Source: an uncultured Chloracidobacterium sp. (GTDB lineage: Bacteria > Acidobacteriota > Blastocatellia > Pyrinomonadales > Pyrinomonadaceae). Taken from it: 34,918 nt of DNA. Both the position numbers and the translations under genes were made by a program. Of this stretch, positions 25,257 through 32,794 are shown piece by piece. The notes beneath the pieces were generated by a model. That model saw only the letters and a list, made by a program, of their open reading frames with translations. It ran no database searches and was not told the origin of the DNA. Position 1 is the first letter of the stretch. Each line of letters begins with the position of its first letter. The DNA is taken from positions 1 through 34,918 of the forward strand of contig CALDGX010000055.1 in NCBI GenBank assembly GCA_937941715.1, given 5' to 3'.

Positions 25257-27185
25257 CTATTTCGTCGCAAATAATTCGCTTGAGTTCCGCAATACGATCG
25301 TTCCGTCGGTCGCAAGGGTATAGATCGTCCCGCCGGTGCCGACCCGCAGCCGCTGCGAGTTTTCGTTGCTGCTAAGTGTTTCGGCCGTTAGCCCTTCGAG
25401 CCTGATGTTCGGCGAGGTAGCGTTGACCTCGGCGTTCGAGGCGTCCGGCAATGTGACGATGATATTGGCCGAGCGGCCCCGGGCGTTCAGTTTGTCGAAT
25501 GTGCCTTCGAGATTCAGATCGCCGTCCTCTGTTTCGGCCGTCAGGTCGCCTTTGAAACCGATCACGCGCACCCTGCCGTTCGTATTTGTAAAGCTGAGTT
25601 TGCCCTCGACGTCACGCACATTTATCGATTGTTCATCACCCTTGAGATCGACCTCGCCATTGATGCCCTCAAGCCGGATCTCGCCGTCGGTCGTCACTTT
25701 GATCTTCGATTTTTTCGGGACAAAGATCTCGATCCGCGATCGCGTGATCCCGCCGTCCATCGGCCATCGCTCGCTCGCCGAACCATTTGGGTCGCGAACG
25801 GTGAGTTCGAGGCCCGAATCGTCGTGCTTTTCGTTGATCTCCAGCGGTTTCCGATTGCGGATGCTCGAGAGTTGCGAAACAGAATATTTGATCTCGTCGC
25901 GGTCCCAACCGGTTATCTTGACCGATGTGCCGCGGGTGTCGACGATCACCTTGGGGGTACCCTTAACCTTGAACGAGTCGCCCTTTTTCTCGATTCTCGG
26001 CATCGCCGGCGAAAATGCAATGTCCGGAAGACCGGCCAGGACGACGCCGGCCTTATCAAGACTTTCGCGAAGTCCTGCCTGGACTTCTTTCGATCTCATA
26101 ACCTCGGCCGCCTGTTTCATCGAGTCGGCGATCGCCAATTCGATCTCGGGCTTAACTTTTTCCATCGCGATCCGGGCTTTGTCCATCTCGGCCTTTGAGA
26201 GCGCCGCCGTCTCCTTCATCGCCTTGGCCAGTTCCTTGTTGATCTTTGCGGCCTTGATGCCCGGAATCGCCATCGCACCGGCGGCATCATCCTGCCAGTC
26301 TTCGTCGTCCTTTTCTTTCTGCGGCAGCATATTCGTCGCCGGGCTAGGCGTTTTGCCGTCGTTCTGACGCGAGACCCGCAGGTCGCCATTCACGCTTTCC
26401 ATCTTGATTTTCACATCGCCGCTGCCGACGCGGCCGTACAGGTCACGGCCGACGTATTTGCCCTTCTGGACCGGCAATCCAAAGTCATTGGAGATGTTGC
26501 CATTGAGCGATTCGGCCCTGATCGTCGCACTGGCGTCCGACGGTATGGTCAAATTAACGCGGCCGTTGACGGTCTCGAGCGAAATACGGCTGCCGGCGTC
26601 GAGGGTCGCGAAATCGGCATCGACCTCACCGTTGACGGTCGACAACTCAGCCGTGCCGCGGAGATTGGATGCCTTGACGGTTCCGTTGACGGCGGAGACC
26701 TTGGTTACGTTGTTAAAGTTCGATACCGTCGCCGAACCGTTCACCGTCTCGATCTCGCTCAGCACGGCACCACGCGGTATCATAAGCTGATAATCGACAA
26801 CAAGCCTTTCGCCGTTCTTCCAGCGGCCGCCGGTCCTCTGCTTCCAGCTGTCGTAATTGGTTTCGATCGAGAGCGAATCGGGCTTTGAATCGACTTTGAT
26901 CTCGACATCCGCAAGCCTTTCCTTTGTATCAGCGGTCTTGATGGCCACGAGTTTCACCTCGTTGCGGTCCCACGCCTCGGCGACGATCGATCCGTTGACA
27001 TTCGATACGCTGACGCGGCCGCCCGCTGAAAGCGGATACGTCTGCTCAAACCGCTCCGTTTCATCCTGTCTCACCGTGTTTGCCGATGACTCAGGTAAGC
27101 CGGCCGGTTGTACCGGAACCGCGCCCGTCCCGCTGTTAGCCGAAAAAAGTATTCCCGAAAATACGATAGTAAAAATCCAACTCAT
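25257..27185 (-). CDS. exported DUF4097 beta-solenoid protein with central helical insert
   Basis: A 642-residue protein. ATG at 27185 is chosen because AGGAG lies eight bases upstream and a signal peptide follows (MSWIFTIVFSGILFSANSG); the frame is open to 27305. Residues about 45-290 form a DUF4097-type beta-solenoid with seven rungs marked VNG or LNG (SNVNGSIV, ETVNGSATV, SAVNGTVKA, STVNGEVDA, ETVNGRVNL, ESLNGNISN, ESVNGDLRV). Residues about 315-400 are a highly charged helix with coiled-coil character (KAMKETAALSKAEMDKARIA). A second, weaker solenoid follows (about 430-642: EGINGEVDL, NTNGRVRV, TEDGDLNL). DUF4097 proteins are called putative adhesins, but no function is established. Divergent from the PHP gene at 27358. 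Envelope or surface location is inferred. Confidence 0.88.
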   Translation of the reverse strand: MSWIFTIVFSGILFSANSGTGAVPVQPAGLPESSANTVRQDETERFEQTYPLSAGGRVSVSNVNGSIVAEAWDRNEVKLVAIKTADTKERLADVEIKVDSKPDSLSIETNYDSWKQRTGGRWKNGERLVVDYQLMIPRGAVLSEIETVNGSATVSNFNNVTKVSAVNGTVKASNLRGTAELSTVNGEVDADFATLDAGSRISLETVNGRVNLTIPSDASATIRAESLNGNISNDFGLPVQKGKYVGRDLYGRVGSGDVKIKMESVNGDLRVSRQNDGKTPSPATNMLPQKEKDDEDWQDDAAGAMAIPGIKAAKINKELAKAMKETAALSKAEMDKARIAMEKVKPEIELAIADSMKQAAEVMRSKEVQAGLRESLDKAGVVLAGLPDIAFSPAMPRIEKKGDSFKVKGTPKVIVDTRGTSVKITGWDRDEIKYSVSQLSSIRNRKPLEINEKHDDSGLELTVRDPNGSASERWPMDGGITRSRIEIFVPKKSKIKVTTDGEIRLEGINGEVDLKGDEQSINVRDVEGKLSFTNTNGRVRVIGFKGDLTAETEDGDLNLEGTFDKLNARGRSANIIVTLPDASNAEVNATSPNIRLEGLTAETLSSNENSQRLRVGTGGTIYTLATDGTIVLRNSSELFATK

Positions 27186-27328
27186 TATTGCGTCTCCTTG
27201 CCAGATCAGTTCTGCTTCCTGGACATAGAACACCGCTGCCGCGAACTTTGTGACAACTTTTTCGTAAAAAATGACAGCTTCGTGAGGACGTTGCCGATCG
27301 CACAAACCCGGAGCGGTATAGATTTACT

Positions 27329-27356
27329 TTGCTTTGTTTATTTGATAGCGTTATAA
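27329..27356 (+). promoter_or_regulatory. candidate promoter for the glycosyltransferase cluster
   Basis: TTGCTT (27329-27334), 16 bases, then TTATAA (27351-27356). If real, transcription would begin near 27363, after the first ATG (27358), which would make the ATG at 27388 the true start of the PHP gene. Confidence 0.3.
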
Positions 27357-27357
27357 G

Positions 27358-28614
27358 ATGAAGGGGCGCTGGTTTTTGCCGCGATTTATGGACCTGAAAC
27401 GAACAAAATTAAATATTCTCCGGAAAAAGCAGGATCTCTCCGATCGTGCCCGAACCGGCGTTTCGCTCCATTGCCATACCGAATATTCGAAGGAAATGCT
27501 GGACTTTATCCCGCATTACGCTGAAAAGCTTCCGATCATTGCCCACTATTGGCGCAAGGAGCGTGACAGCTATCTCGAACGCGAGGGCCGCGGCATTGAC
27601 TTCTCGACAGCGTACTGGTCGCCGCCGTTGACGCCGCAGATGGTTTACGACATCGAGGCCGAGCAGATCGCCGAAGCCAATCTCGCATCGTTCGTATCCT
27701 TGACCGATCACGACCATATTGACGGAAATTATTCGGTAACCGACAGGGACGAAAGTAAGTTGATCCCGATCTCGATGGAATGGACCGTTCCGTACGAATT
27801 CGGTTATTTTCACGTCGGCGTCCATAATTTGCCGAAAGAGTCTGCGGCGGATATCACGAAACTGCTGCTTGACTATACGTTCAACACGGAGGTTCAGCAC
27901 AACGACCGGTTGAACGAGTTGTTTGCGATGCTTCATGATATGCCGCATGTGCTGGTGATCTTGAATCATCCGATCTGGGATATCGAAATGGCCGGAGCCG
28001 AACGTCACGGCCAGCTGCTGAAAGATTTTCTTCGTGTCCACGGCCGGTGGATACACGCTCTCGAGATCAACGGTTTCCGCAGTTGGTCCGAGAACAAGGC
28101 GGTTATCGAAATGGCCGAGGCCTTTGGGCTGCCGGTTGCGACCGGCGGCGACCGGCACGGCTGCAAACCGAACACGGTTATCAATCTTACGCAGGCCGAG
28201 ACCTTTGAGGAGTTTGTCGAGGAGATCCGTAAAGAGAAACGCAGTGAAGTGGCGTTGATGCCGGAATACGAACATCCGCTTCATTCACGGCAGCTGCAGT
28301 CCTTTTCCGAGATCCTCAGCCATTACCCTGATTTTGCCGAGCATCGTCGGCGTTGGTTTGACCGTGTCTTTTTTGATCGCGATGACGGCAAGGGCCTCGT
28401 GTCGCTTTCGGCTCACGGTTGGGAACAGGGCGGGCCTTCGTGGCTTCGTGTCGCGATCAAGACGCTTGCGTTCTTAGGCAGCCCGACGATGCGGCCGGTC
28501 TTTCGGGTTGCCCGAAAGAAAAAGGATCGTGTTCCGTTAAATCCGGCGGCCACTAAATTTGAAATTCCGGACCCGCACGAGGTTTCTGGTGAACTTTCAT
28601 CAGGAACCGCATAG
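27358..28614 (+). CDS. PHP-domain metal-dependent phosphoesterase-like protein
   Basis: A 418-residue soluble protein of the PHP superfamily. Metal-site motifs are in order: SLHCHTEYS (His38, His40), SLTDHDHIDG (Asp117, His118, Asp119, His120), MEW (Glu141), FHVGVHN (His152, His156), ILNHP (His204), LEINGF (Glu236) and GGDRHG (Asp265, His267). All typical ligands are present, so it is probably an active phosphatase or phosphodiesterase with two or three metals; the substrate is unknown. The basic C-terminus (VARKKKDRVPL) may be peripheral to the membrane. Start uncertain: neither ATG 27358 nor ATG 27388 has a ribosome site, and a promoter candidate would favour 27388. It heads a six-gene plus-strand cluster with two GT4 enzymes, suggesting a lipid- or sugar-phosphate substrate (inference). 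Confidence 0.85.
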   Translation: MKGRWFLPRFMDLKRTKLNILRKKQDLSDRARTGVSLHCHTEYSKEMLDFIPHYAEKLPIIAHYWRKERDSYLEREGRGIDFSTAYWSPPLTPQMVYDIEAEQIAEANLASFVSLTDHDHIDGNYSVTDRDESKLIPISMEWTVPYEFGYFHVGVHNLPKESAADITKLLLDYTFNTEVQHNDRLNELFAMLHDMPHVLVILNHPIWDIEMAGAERHGQLLKDFLRVHGRWIHALEINGFRSWSENKAVIEMAEAFGLPVATGGDRHGCKPNTVINLTQAETFEEFVEEIRKEKRSEVALMPEYEHPLHSRQLQSFSEILSHYPDFAEHRRRWFDRVFFDRDDGKGLVSLSAHGWEQGGPSWLRVAIKTLAFLGSPTMRPVFRVARKKKDRVPLNPAATKFEIPDPHEVSGELSSGTA

Positions 28615-28635
28615 TTCGGTCCTATATTTGATCTG

Positions 28636-28661
28636 AACGGCGGGTGGTCCCGCCGTTTGTT
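28636..28661 (+). terminator. intrinsic terminator between the PHP and first glycosyltransferase genes
   Basis: AACGGCGGG (28636-28644) and CCCGCCGTT (28649-28657) form a perfect 9-base stem with a TGGT loop, followed by TTGTTATTA. The T tail is short and interrupted, so it may be partial, allowing some read-through into the cluster. Confidence 0.65.
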
Positions 28662-28677
28662 ATTATCAGGAACATTT

Positions 28678-29877
28678 GTGAATGAAATTCCGCGCGTCGC
28701 CTTCTTTCCGGATTCGTATCTGGAAGTGAACGGGGCTGCAATGACATGCCGAAGGTTGGTCGAATATGCCCGCCGCAATGGGTACCCGTACCTATGCGTC
28801 CACGCCGGCCCCGATCCGGGCTTGACGGTTGACGGCAGTGTCAGCCATCTCCAATTAAAAAGATCGCCGATCTCGTTCAAACTCGACGAGGAACTTGCCT
28901 ACGACCCGCTGTTTCAGCGGCATACCAACATGGTTCTGCGTCAGTTGGTCGAATTTAAGCCCGACGTCGTTCACATCACCGGCCTTAACGATGTCAGCAT
29001 CGTCGGCTCGTACCTCGCCTGGAAGCTCGACATCCCGATCCTTGGTTCCTGGCACACTAACATCCACGAGTTTGCCGCCAGCCGCATCGTTCGCTCGCTG
29101 CGTTTTCTGCCGAGCGGGTTTGTAAATTCTCTCGCCGGTTTTGCCGAGCGAAAGATCATGCAGGGCTCAATTCTGTATTACAAGATGCCCAAGGTGATAC
29201 TCTCGCCCAACCAGGAGTTAGTGGACGAACTCGGCCGCCGGACAAAGCGCGTGTCTCGGCTGATGGGCCGCGGCGTCGATACCGATGTGTTCAGCCCCGC
29301 CAAACGGACCGTTAACGACGGTATCATCCGGCTCGGCTTTGTCGGACGTCTCCGTGCCGAAAAGAATGTACGGTTGTTGATCGATATCGAAAAAGCCCTA
29401 ATCGAATCGGGCCGAACGAACATCAAGATGCTCATCGTCGGCGAGGGCAACGAACGCGAGTATCTGGAACAAAATCTCAAAAACCCCGAATTCACCGGCT
29501 TTATCTCCGGCGACGACCTGGCTGAGGCATACGCGAACATCGACATATTCCTTTTCCCTTCTGAGACTGACGCGTTCGGTAATGTGACGCAGGAAGCGCA
29601 TGCCTCTGGTGTGCCGGCGATCGTTTCGGACAAGGGCGGCCCCAAATTCATCGTCCGCGAGGGCGAAACAGGCTTTGTCGCCAAGACGCTTGAGGATTAC
29701 ATCACCTACGCGTCAATGCTCTACGACAATCCCGATAAGCTCGCGGAAATGAAGCGTTTGTCGCGTGAGAGCGCGATGTCGAACTCATGGGACTCGATAT
29801 TCGAGGGCGTTTACGACGGCTACCGTGAGGCGATCAGCCTGCACAAGGGCTCCGCAAAACCGGAGGCGAATGCCTGA
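28678..29877 (+). CDS. GT4-family glycosyltransferase (module 1)
   Basis: A 399-residue GT-B fold, retaining glycosyltransferase using a nucleotide sugar, acting at the cytoplasmic membrane face. GTG at 28678 is chosen because AGGAA lies five bases upstream and the earlier in-frame TTG (28657) falls within the terminator stem. Motifs: acceptor-side HTNIHEF (126-132), GRGVDTDVFSP (197-207), donor-domain GFVGRLRAEKN (220-230), GEGNE, and PSETDAFGNVTQEAHASG with Asp298 and Glu306, a D-x7-E variant of the usual E-x7-E. This resembles the MgtA/SqdX-like branch that makes glycolipids or transfers mannose or sulfoquinovose to lipids. Its stop overlaps the next gene by eight bases (ATGCCTGA), so the two are translationally coupled. 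Confidence 0.92.
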   Translation: MNEIPRVAFFPDSYLEVNGAAMTCRRLVEYARRNGYPYLCVHAGPDPGLTVDGSVSHLQLKRSPISFKLDEELAYDPLFQRHTNMVLRQLVEFKPDVVHITGLNDVSIVGSYLAWKLDIPILGSWHTNIHEFAASRIVRSLRFLPSGFVNSLAGFAERKIMQGSILYYKMPKVILSPNQELVDELGRRTKRVSRLMGRGVDTDVFSPAKRTVNDGIIRLGFVGRLRAEKNVRLLIDIEKALIESGRTNIKMLIVGEGNEREYLEQNLKNPEFTGFISGDDLAEAYANIDIFLFPSETDAFGNVTQEAHASGVPAIVSDKGGPKFIVREGETGFVAKTLEDYITYASMLYDNPDKLAEMKRLSRESAMSNSWDSIFEGVYDGYREAISLHKGSAKPEANA

Positions 29878-30484
29878 ATCAGCACCAGCCGCCGCAATCG
29901 CTCCGTCCTTTGAGACAACTGTTCCGAGGGTTTTACTGAGCCTGCTCCGCCACCCTATCCGGTCGCTTTTGCTACGCTGGAATTGGAAGGCAGCCGTTTT
30001 GAGCGCCGCTCTTCGGGCACCGATCTTTTTCTTTACATACGTTTTTAAGAAGGACGGCCTGCGGCTCGCCATCGGCGCGGCGATCACCCAGTCGGTCTTT
30101 CGGCTGATCTTCGGCGGCATCAATGGTGCGATCATCCAGTCTTTCAGCCGCGTCGAACCGCCGTGGCACGCTGTCTTGACCGTTCCGCTTGTGCTTGCGG
30201 CGTTCAGTCACGTGGTCGAGTTTTTCGTCCAGACCGCATATGACCATCAGACAGGCGTCAACGGCAAGGGCAAGGCGATCTCGATCTCGGTCCTCGTGTC
30301 GGCGATATCGGCGGTATTTAATCTGTTTGCGATGCGCCGCGGGGCACTGCTCGTTAAAGACGAAAGTCAACAGTCTATCTGGCGTGACCTCCGACGAATG
30401 CCGTGGATCGCTCTCGAGTTCATTTCATTCCCGCTTGTTTGGCGTCGACGCCGTAAGAAGAAACGCAAAGAAAACGCCGAATAG
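29870..30484 (+). CDS. four-helix membrane protein (module 1 paralogue)
   Basis: A 204-residue integral membrane protein of no family I recognise. ATG at 29870, with GGAGG four bases before it, overlaps the glycosyltransferase stop by eight bases; the frame is open further upstream inside that gene but has no ribosome site. Predicted helices lie near WKAAVLSAALRAPIFFFTY, LRLAIGAAITQSVFRLIFGG, VLTVPLVLAAFSHVVEFFVQ and ISISVLVSAISAVFNLFAM. The loop phrase RVEPPWHAV and the helix-end phrase LRAPIF are shared with the protein at 31973-32791, as is the tail segment (RMPWIALEFISF here, RLPKLAWEFMSF there). The C-terminus is very basic (RRRRKKKRKE). Paralogy with the later gene is clear; a role in holding or feeding the coupled glycosyltransferase is an inference. 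Confidence 0.85.
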   Translation: MPESAPAAAIAPSFETTVPRVLLSLLRHPIRSLLLRWNWKAAVLSAALRAPIFFFTYVFKKDGLRLAIGAAITQSVFRLIFGGINGAIIQSFSRVEPPWHAVLTVPLVLAAFSHVVEFFVQTAYDHQTGVNGKGKAISISVLVSAISAVFNLFAMRRGALLVKDESQQSIWRDLRRMPWIALEFISFPLVWRRRRKKKRKENAE

Positions 30485-30606
30485 GATCGAACCTCGCCGA
30501 TACGGCTGTAATACGGTTTGCGCATCCTTGCGCGCCATTGCCGCCTTCTTTTCAGCGTGATAGACTCACTGTTTCGCGTTTTGACGATTTTTACTCTATA
30601 AGCTGA

Positions 30607-31980
30607 ATGCCGCTAAGATCAGTCCACATCACAAATTACTACCACAAGAATTCGGGCGGGATCAGCACCTCATATAACAATCTGCTTGCGGCGGCCGAAC
30701 GTCATCGGCGGTACATCCGGCTGATAGTGCCGGGCGAGGACGATGCGGTCGAGGACGTCAACGAATTTGCCCGTATCTATTATGTCCCGGCCAAATACTC
30801 GCCGGTCTTTGACAAGCGGTACCGGATAATGATGCCGTGGCAGTATATGAAGGGCGGCTCACCGATCCGCCGGATACTGCTTGAGGAAAAGCCCGATCTG
30901 ATCGAGGTGACCGATAAGTACACGCTGAGCCTGATGGGGGCGATGGTCCGCCTGAACAAGTTCAAGAAACTCGGCCGCCCCGTGATGGTCCACTTTTCAT
31001 GCGAGCGGATGGACGACAACATCGGTTCGTTCCTCATCGGCGGAAAAACGGGCGACTGGATCGCCCGCCGGATAATGGGGAATTACAACCTGCCTGGCTT
31101 TGATTACCACATCGCTAATTCGGCGTACACCGCGGACGAATTTCACCGGTCCTATCGCGCCGCTGACAATCCGGGACGCTCCGAGTGGTTCTTTAACAAG
31201 TGCTGGCGGTTCTTCGGTGCTCCGCGTGTGCCGGTCAGCGAACGCATCGAGGTCTGCCCTCGCGGTGTGGATGTCTGGCAGTTTTCGCCCGACCGCGGTT
31301 CTGATGAGATCGGTGTCGAGATGCGGCGAAAGGCCGGGATCTCGGCCGACGCGGTGATGATGCTCTACGCGGGCCGAATCTCACCGGAAAAGAACATCGG
31401 GCTTCTCGTCGATATGATGCGGCAGCTCGCTGCCGACCCGGATAATGATTATCGCTTGCTCGTCGCCGGTGCCGGCCCGCAGGCCGAGTGGCTGCAGCAG
31501 CAGGGCGACAAATATTGCCCGGGCCGCATCATCCAACTCGGCCATCTAGAAAAGAGCGTTTTGTGCGGATACTATGCCAAGGCGGATATCTTTGTCCACC
31601 CGAATCCGCGTGAACCCTTCGGCATCGCTCCGCTCGAGGCGATGGCGTCGGGCGTCCCGACCGTCGCTCCGAACGCGGGCGGCATTCTGTCCTACGCGAC
31701 CAATGACAACGCCTGGCTGGTCGAACCGACCGGCGAGGCGTTTGCCGCGGCTGTCCGCGAGGTCGTTGCCGATCCGGCATTGCGGGCGGCCAAGACCGAA
31801 CTCGCTCTCCGCACGGCGCTCAGCAATACCCGCGAAGCGTCGACCGACAATCTGATCGCGACGTATGATCGGATCTTTGAGGACTTCCAAAGTCGCAGGG
31901 AGTTGTTTCTCGACGGCCCGGAAGCCAAGTTGTTCAATTACGTCGAGTTGACCAAGGACGGGAACGCAGCTAATGACTGA
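30607..31980 (+). CDS. GT4-family glycosyltransferase (module 2)
   Basis: A 457-residue GT-B fold retaining glycosyltransferase. Motifs: N-terminal HITNYYHKNSGGISTSYN, HFSCERMDDN (129-138), CPRGVDVWQFSP (217-228), YAGRISPEKN (254-263), AGAGPQAEWL, and NPREPFGIAPLEAMASG with the canonical E-x7-E pair Glu336 and Glu344. It is longer than, and clearly diverged from, the module 1 enzyme, so it probably adds a different sugar or uses another acceptor. The ATG at 30607 has no strong ribosome site. A 122-base gap precedes it. Its stop overlaps the next gene by eight bases (ATGACTGA), the same arrangement as in module 1. Cytoplasmic face of the membrane expected. Confidence 0.92.
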   Translation: MPLRSVHITNYYHKNSGGISTSYNNLLAAAERHRRYIRLIVPGEDDAVEDVNEFARIYYVPAKYSPVFDKRYRIMMPWQYMKGGSPIRRILLEEKPDLIEVTDKYTLSLMGAMVRLNKFKKLGRPVMVHFSCERMDDNIGSFLIGGKTGDWIARRIMGNYNLPGFDYHIANSAYTADEFHRSYRAADNPGRSEWFFNKCWRFFGAPRVPVSERIEVCPRGVDVWQFSPDRGSDEIGVEMRRKAGISADAVMMLYAGRISPEKNIGLLVDMMRQLAADPDNDYRLLVAGAGPQAEWLQQQGDKYCPGRIIQLGHLEKSVLCGYYAKADIFVHPNPREPFGIAPLEAMASGVPTVAPNAGGILSYATNDNAWLVEPTGEAFAAAVREVVADPALRAAKTELALRTALSNTREASTDNLIATYDRIFEDFQSRRELFLDGPEAKLFNYVELTKDGNAAND

Positions 31981-32791
31981 GATCGCCGTCAAAGATATTC
32001 CGGCCGAACAGGCGTCACCGACCGTCCGCGAAGCGTGGATGGCTCTGATGCGTGAGCCGAGCCTGTTCATTCGCCATTGGAATTACAAAGGTGCGGTCTT
32101 AAGCTCGGCGTTTCGGGCGCCGATCTTTCTGATAACTTATCTGGCGGCCCGCGAGAGCCTTAAGCTGGCGTTCGCGGCGGCGGCGGTACAGTTCGTCTTT
32201 CGGTTTCTGTTCGCCGGGCTGACCGGATATCTGATCCAGGCGATGCGGCGGGTCGAACCGGCGTGGAAGGCGGTCGTCTCGATCCTGCTGGTCGTACCGC
32301 TGGTCAGCCATTTGTTCGAATATGTCGTGCAGTCGGCATTTGTGCGGTTTACCGAAACGACCGACTATACCGACAAGGCCATCGTCCGCTCGATCTGTTT
32401 TTCGGTCTTTTCGTCGCTTTTCGCGTTTTACATCATGCGTCGAAACGTCTTGATCGTCGGCGAGCACGAGAGCCGCTCACTGCTCAGCGACGTCTTGCGG
32501 CTGCCCAAGCTCGCGTGGGAATTTATGTCGTTCGTCCCCGACGAGATTCTCGCCCTGCTTCGTCGCGGGGCCTATGTCGGTGCCGTGATCGCGTTTATCG
32601 CGTGGGGCCTGTTTTCGCAGATGGTCTGTTGGGCGGTGACATACCGGTCGTTCTGGACCTACGGCGGCGGCAAGGACCTCGGAATACTTAAGTACTGGGG
32701 CGTTGACGGACTGATCCTGATGGCAATTGCCGTGCTTATCGCGCAGTTGCGGTACTCGTACAACGAACGCCGCGGACTGAAAAATATTTAG
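31973..32791 (+). CDS. six-helix membrane protein (module 2 paralogue)
   Basis: A 272-residue membrane protein, paralogous along its first 190 residues to the protein at 29870-30484: WNYKGAVLSSAFRAPIFLITY against WNWKAAVLSAALRAPIFFFTY, RRVEPAWKAV against SRVEPPWHAV, and FYIMRRNVLIV against LFAMRRGALLV. Besides the four shared helices it has a C-terminal extension of about 75 residues with two more (AVIAFIAWGLFSQMVCWAV and LILMAIAVLIAQLRYSY) and a loop FWTYGGGKDL. ATG at 31973 overlaps the upstream glycosyltransferase by eight bases. The ABC-type permease starts three bases after its stop, so all three are one operon. No known family recognised; candidate membrane partner of the glycosyltransferase. 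Confidence 0.87.
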   Translation: MTEIAVKDIPAEQASPTVREAWMALMREPSLFIRHWNYKGAVLSSAFRAPIFLITYLAARESLKLAFAAAAVQFVFRFLFAGLTGYLIQAMRRVEPAWKAVVSILLVVPLVSHLFEYVVQSAFVRFTETTDYTDKAIVRSICFSVFSSLFAFYIMRRNVLIVGEHESRSLLSDVLRLPKLAWEFMSFVPDEILALLRRGAYVGAVIAFIAWGLFSQMVCWAVTYRSFWTYGGGKDLGILKYWGVDGLILMAIAVLIAQLRYSYNERRGLKNI

Positions 32792-32794
32792 AAG

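Noticed and set aside
25336..26367. 343-codon open frame on the plus strand
   Set aside because: Shadow of the DUF4097 gene, Ser/Arg-rich low-complexity translation, no ribosome site.
27409..28284. 291-codon open frame on the minus strand
   Set aside because: Antisense to the PHP gene, whose metal-binding motifs are intact; no support for the reverse frame.
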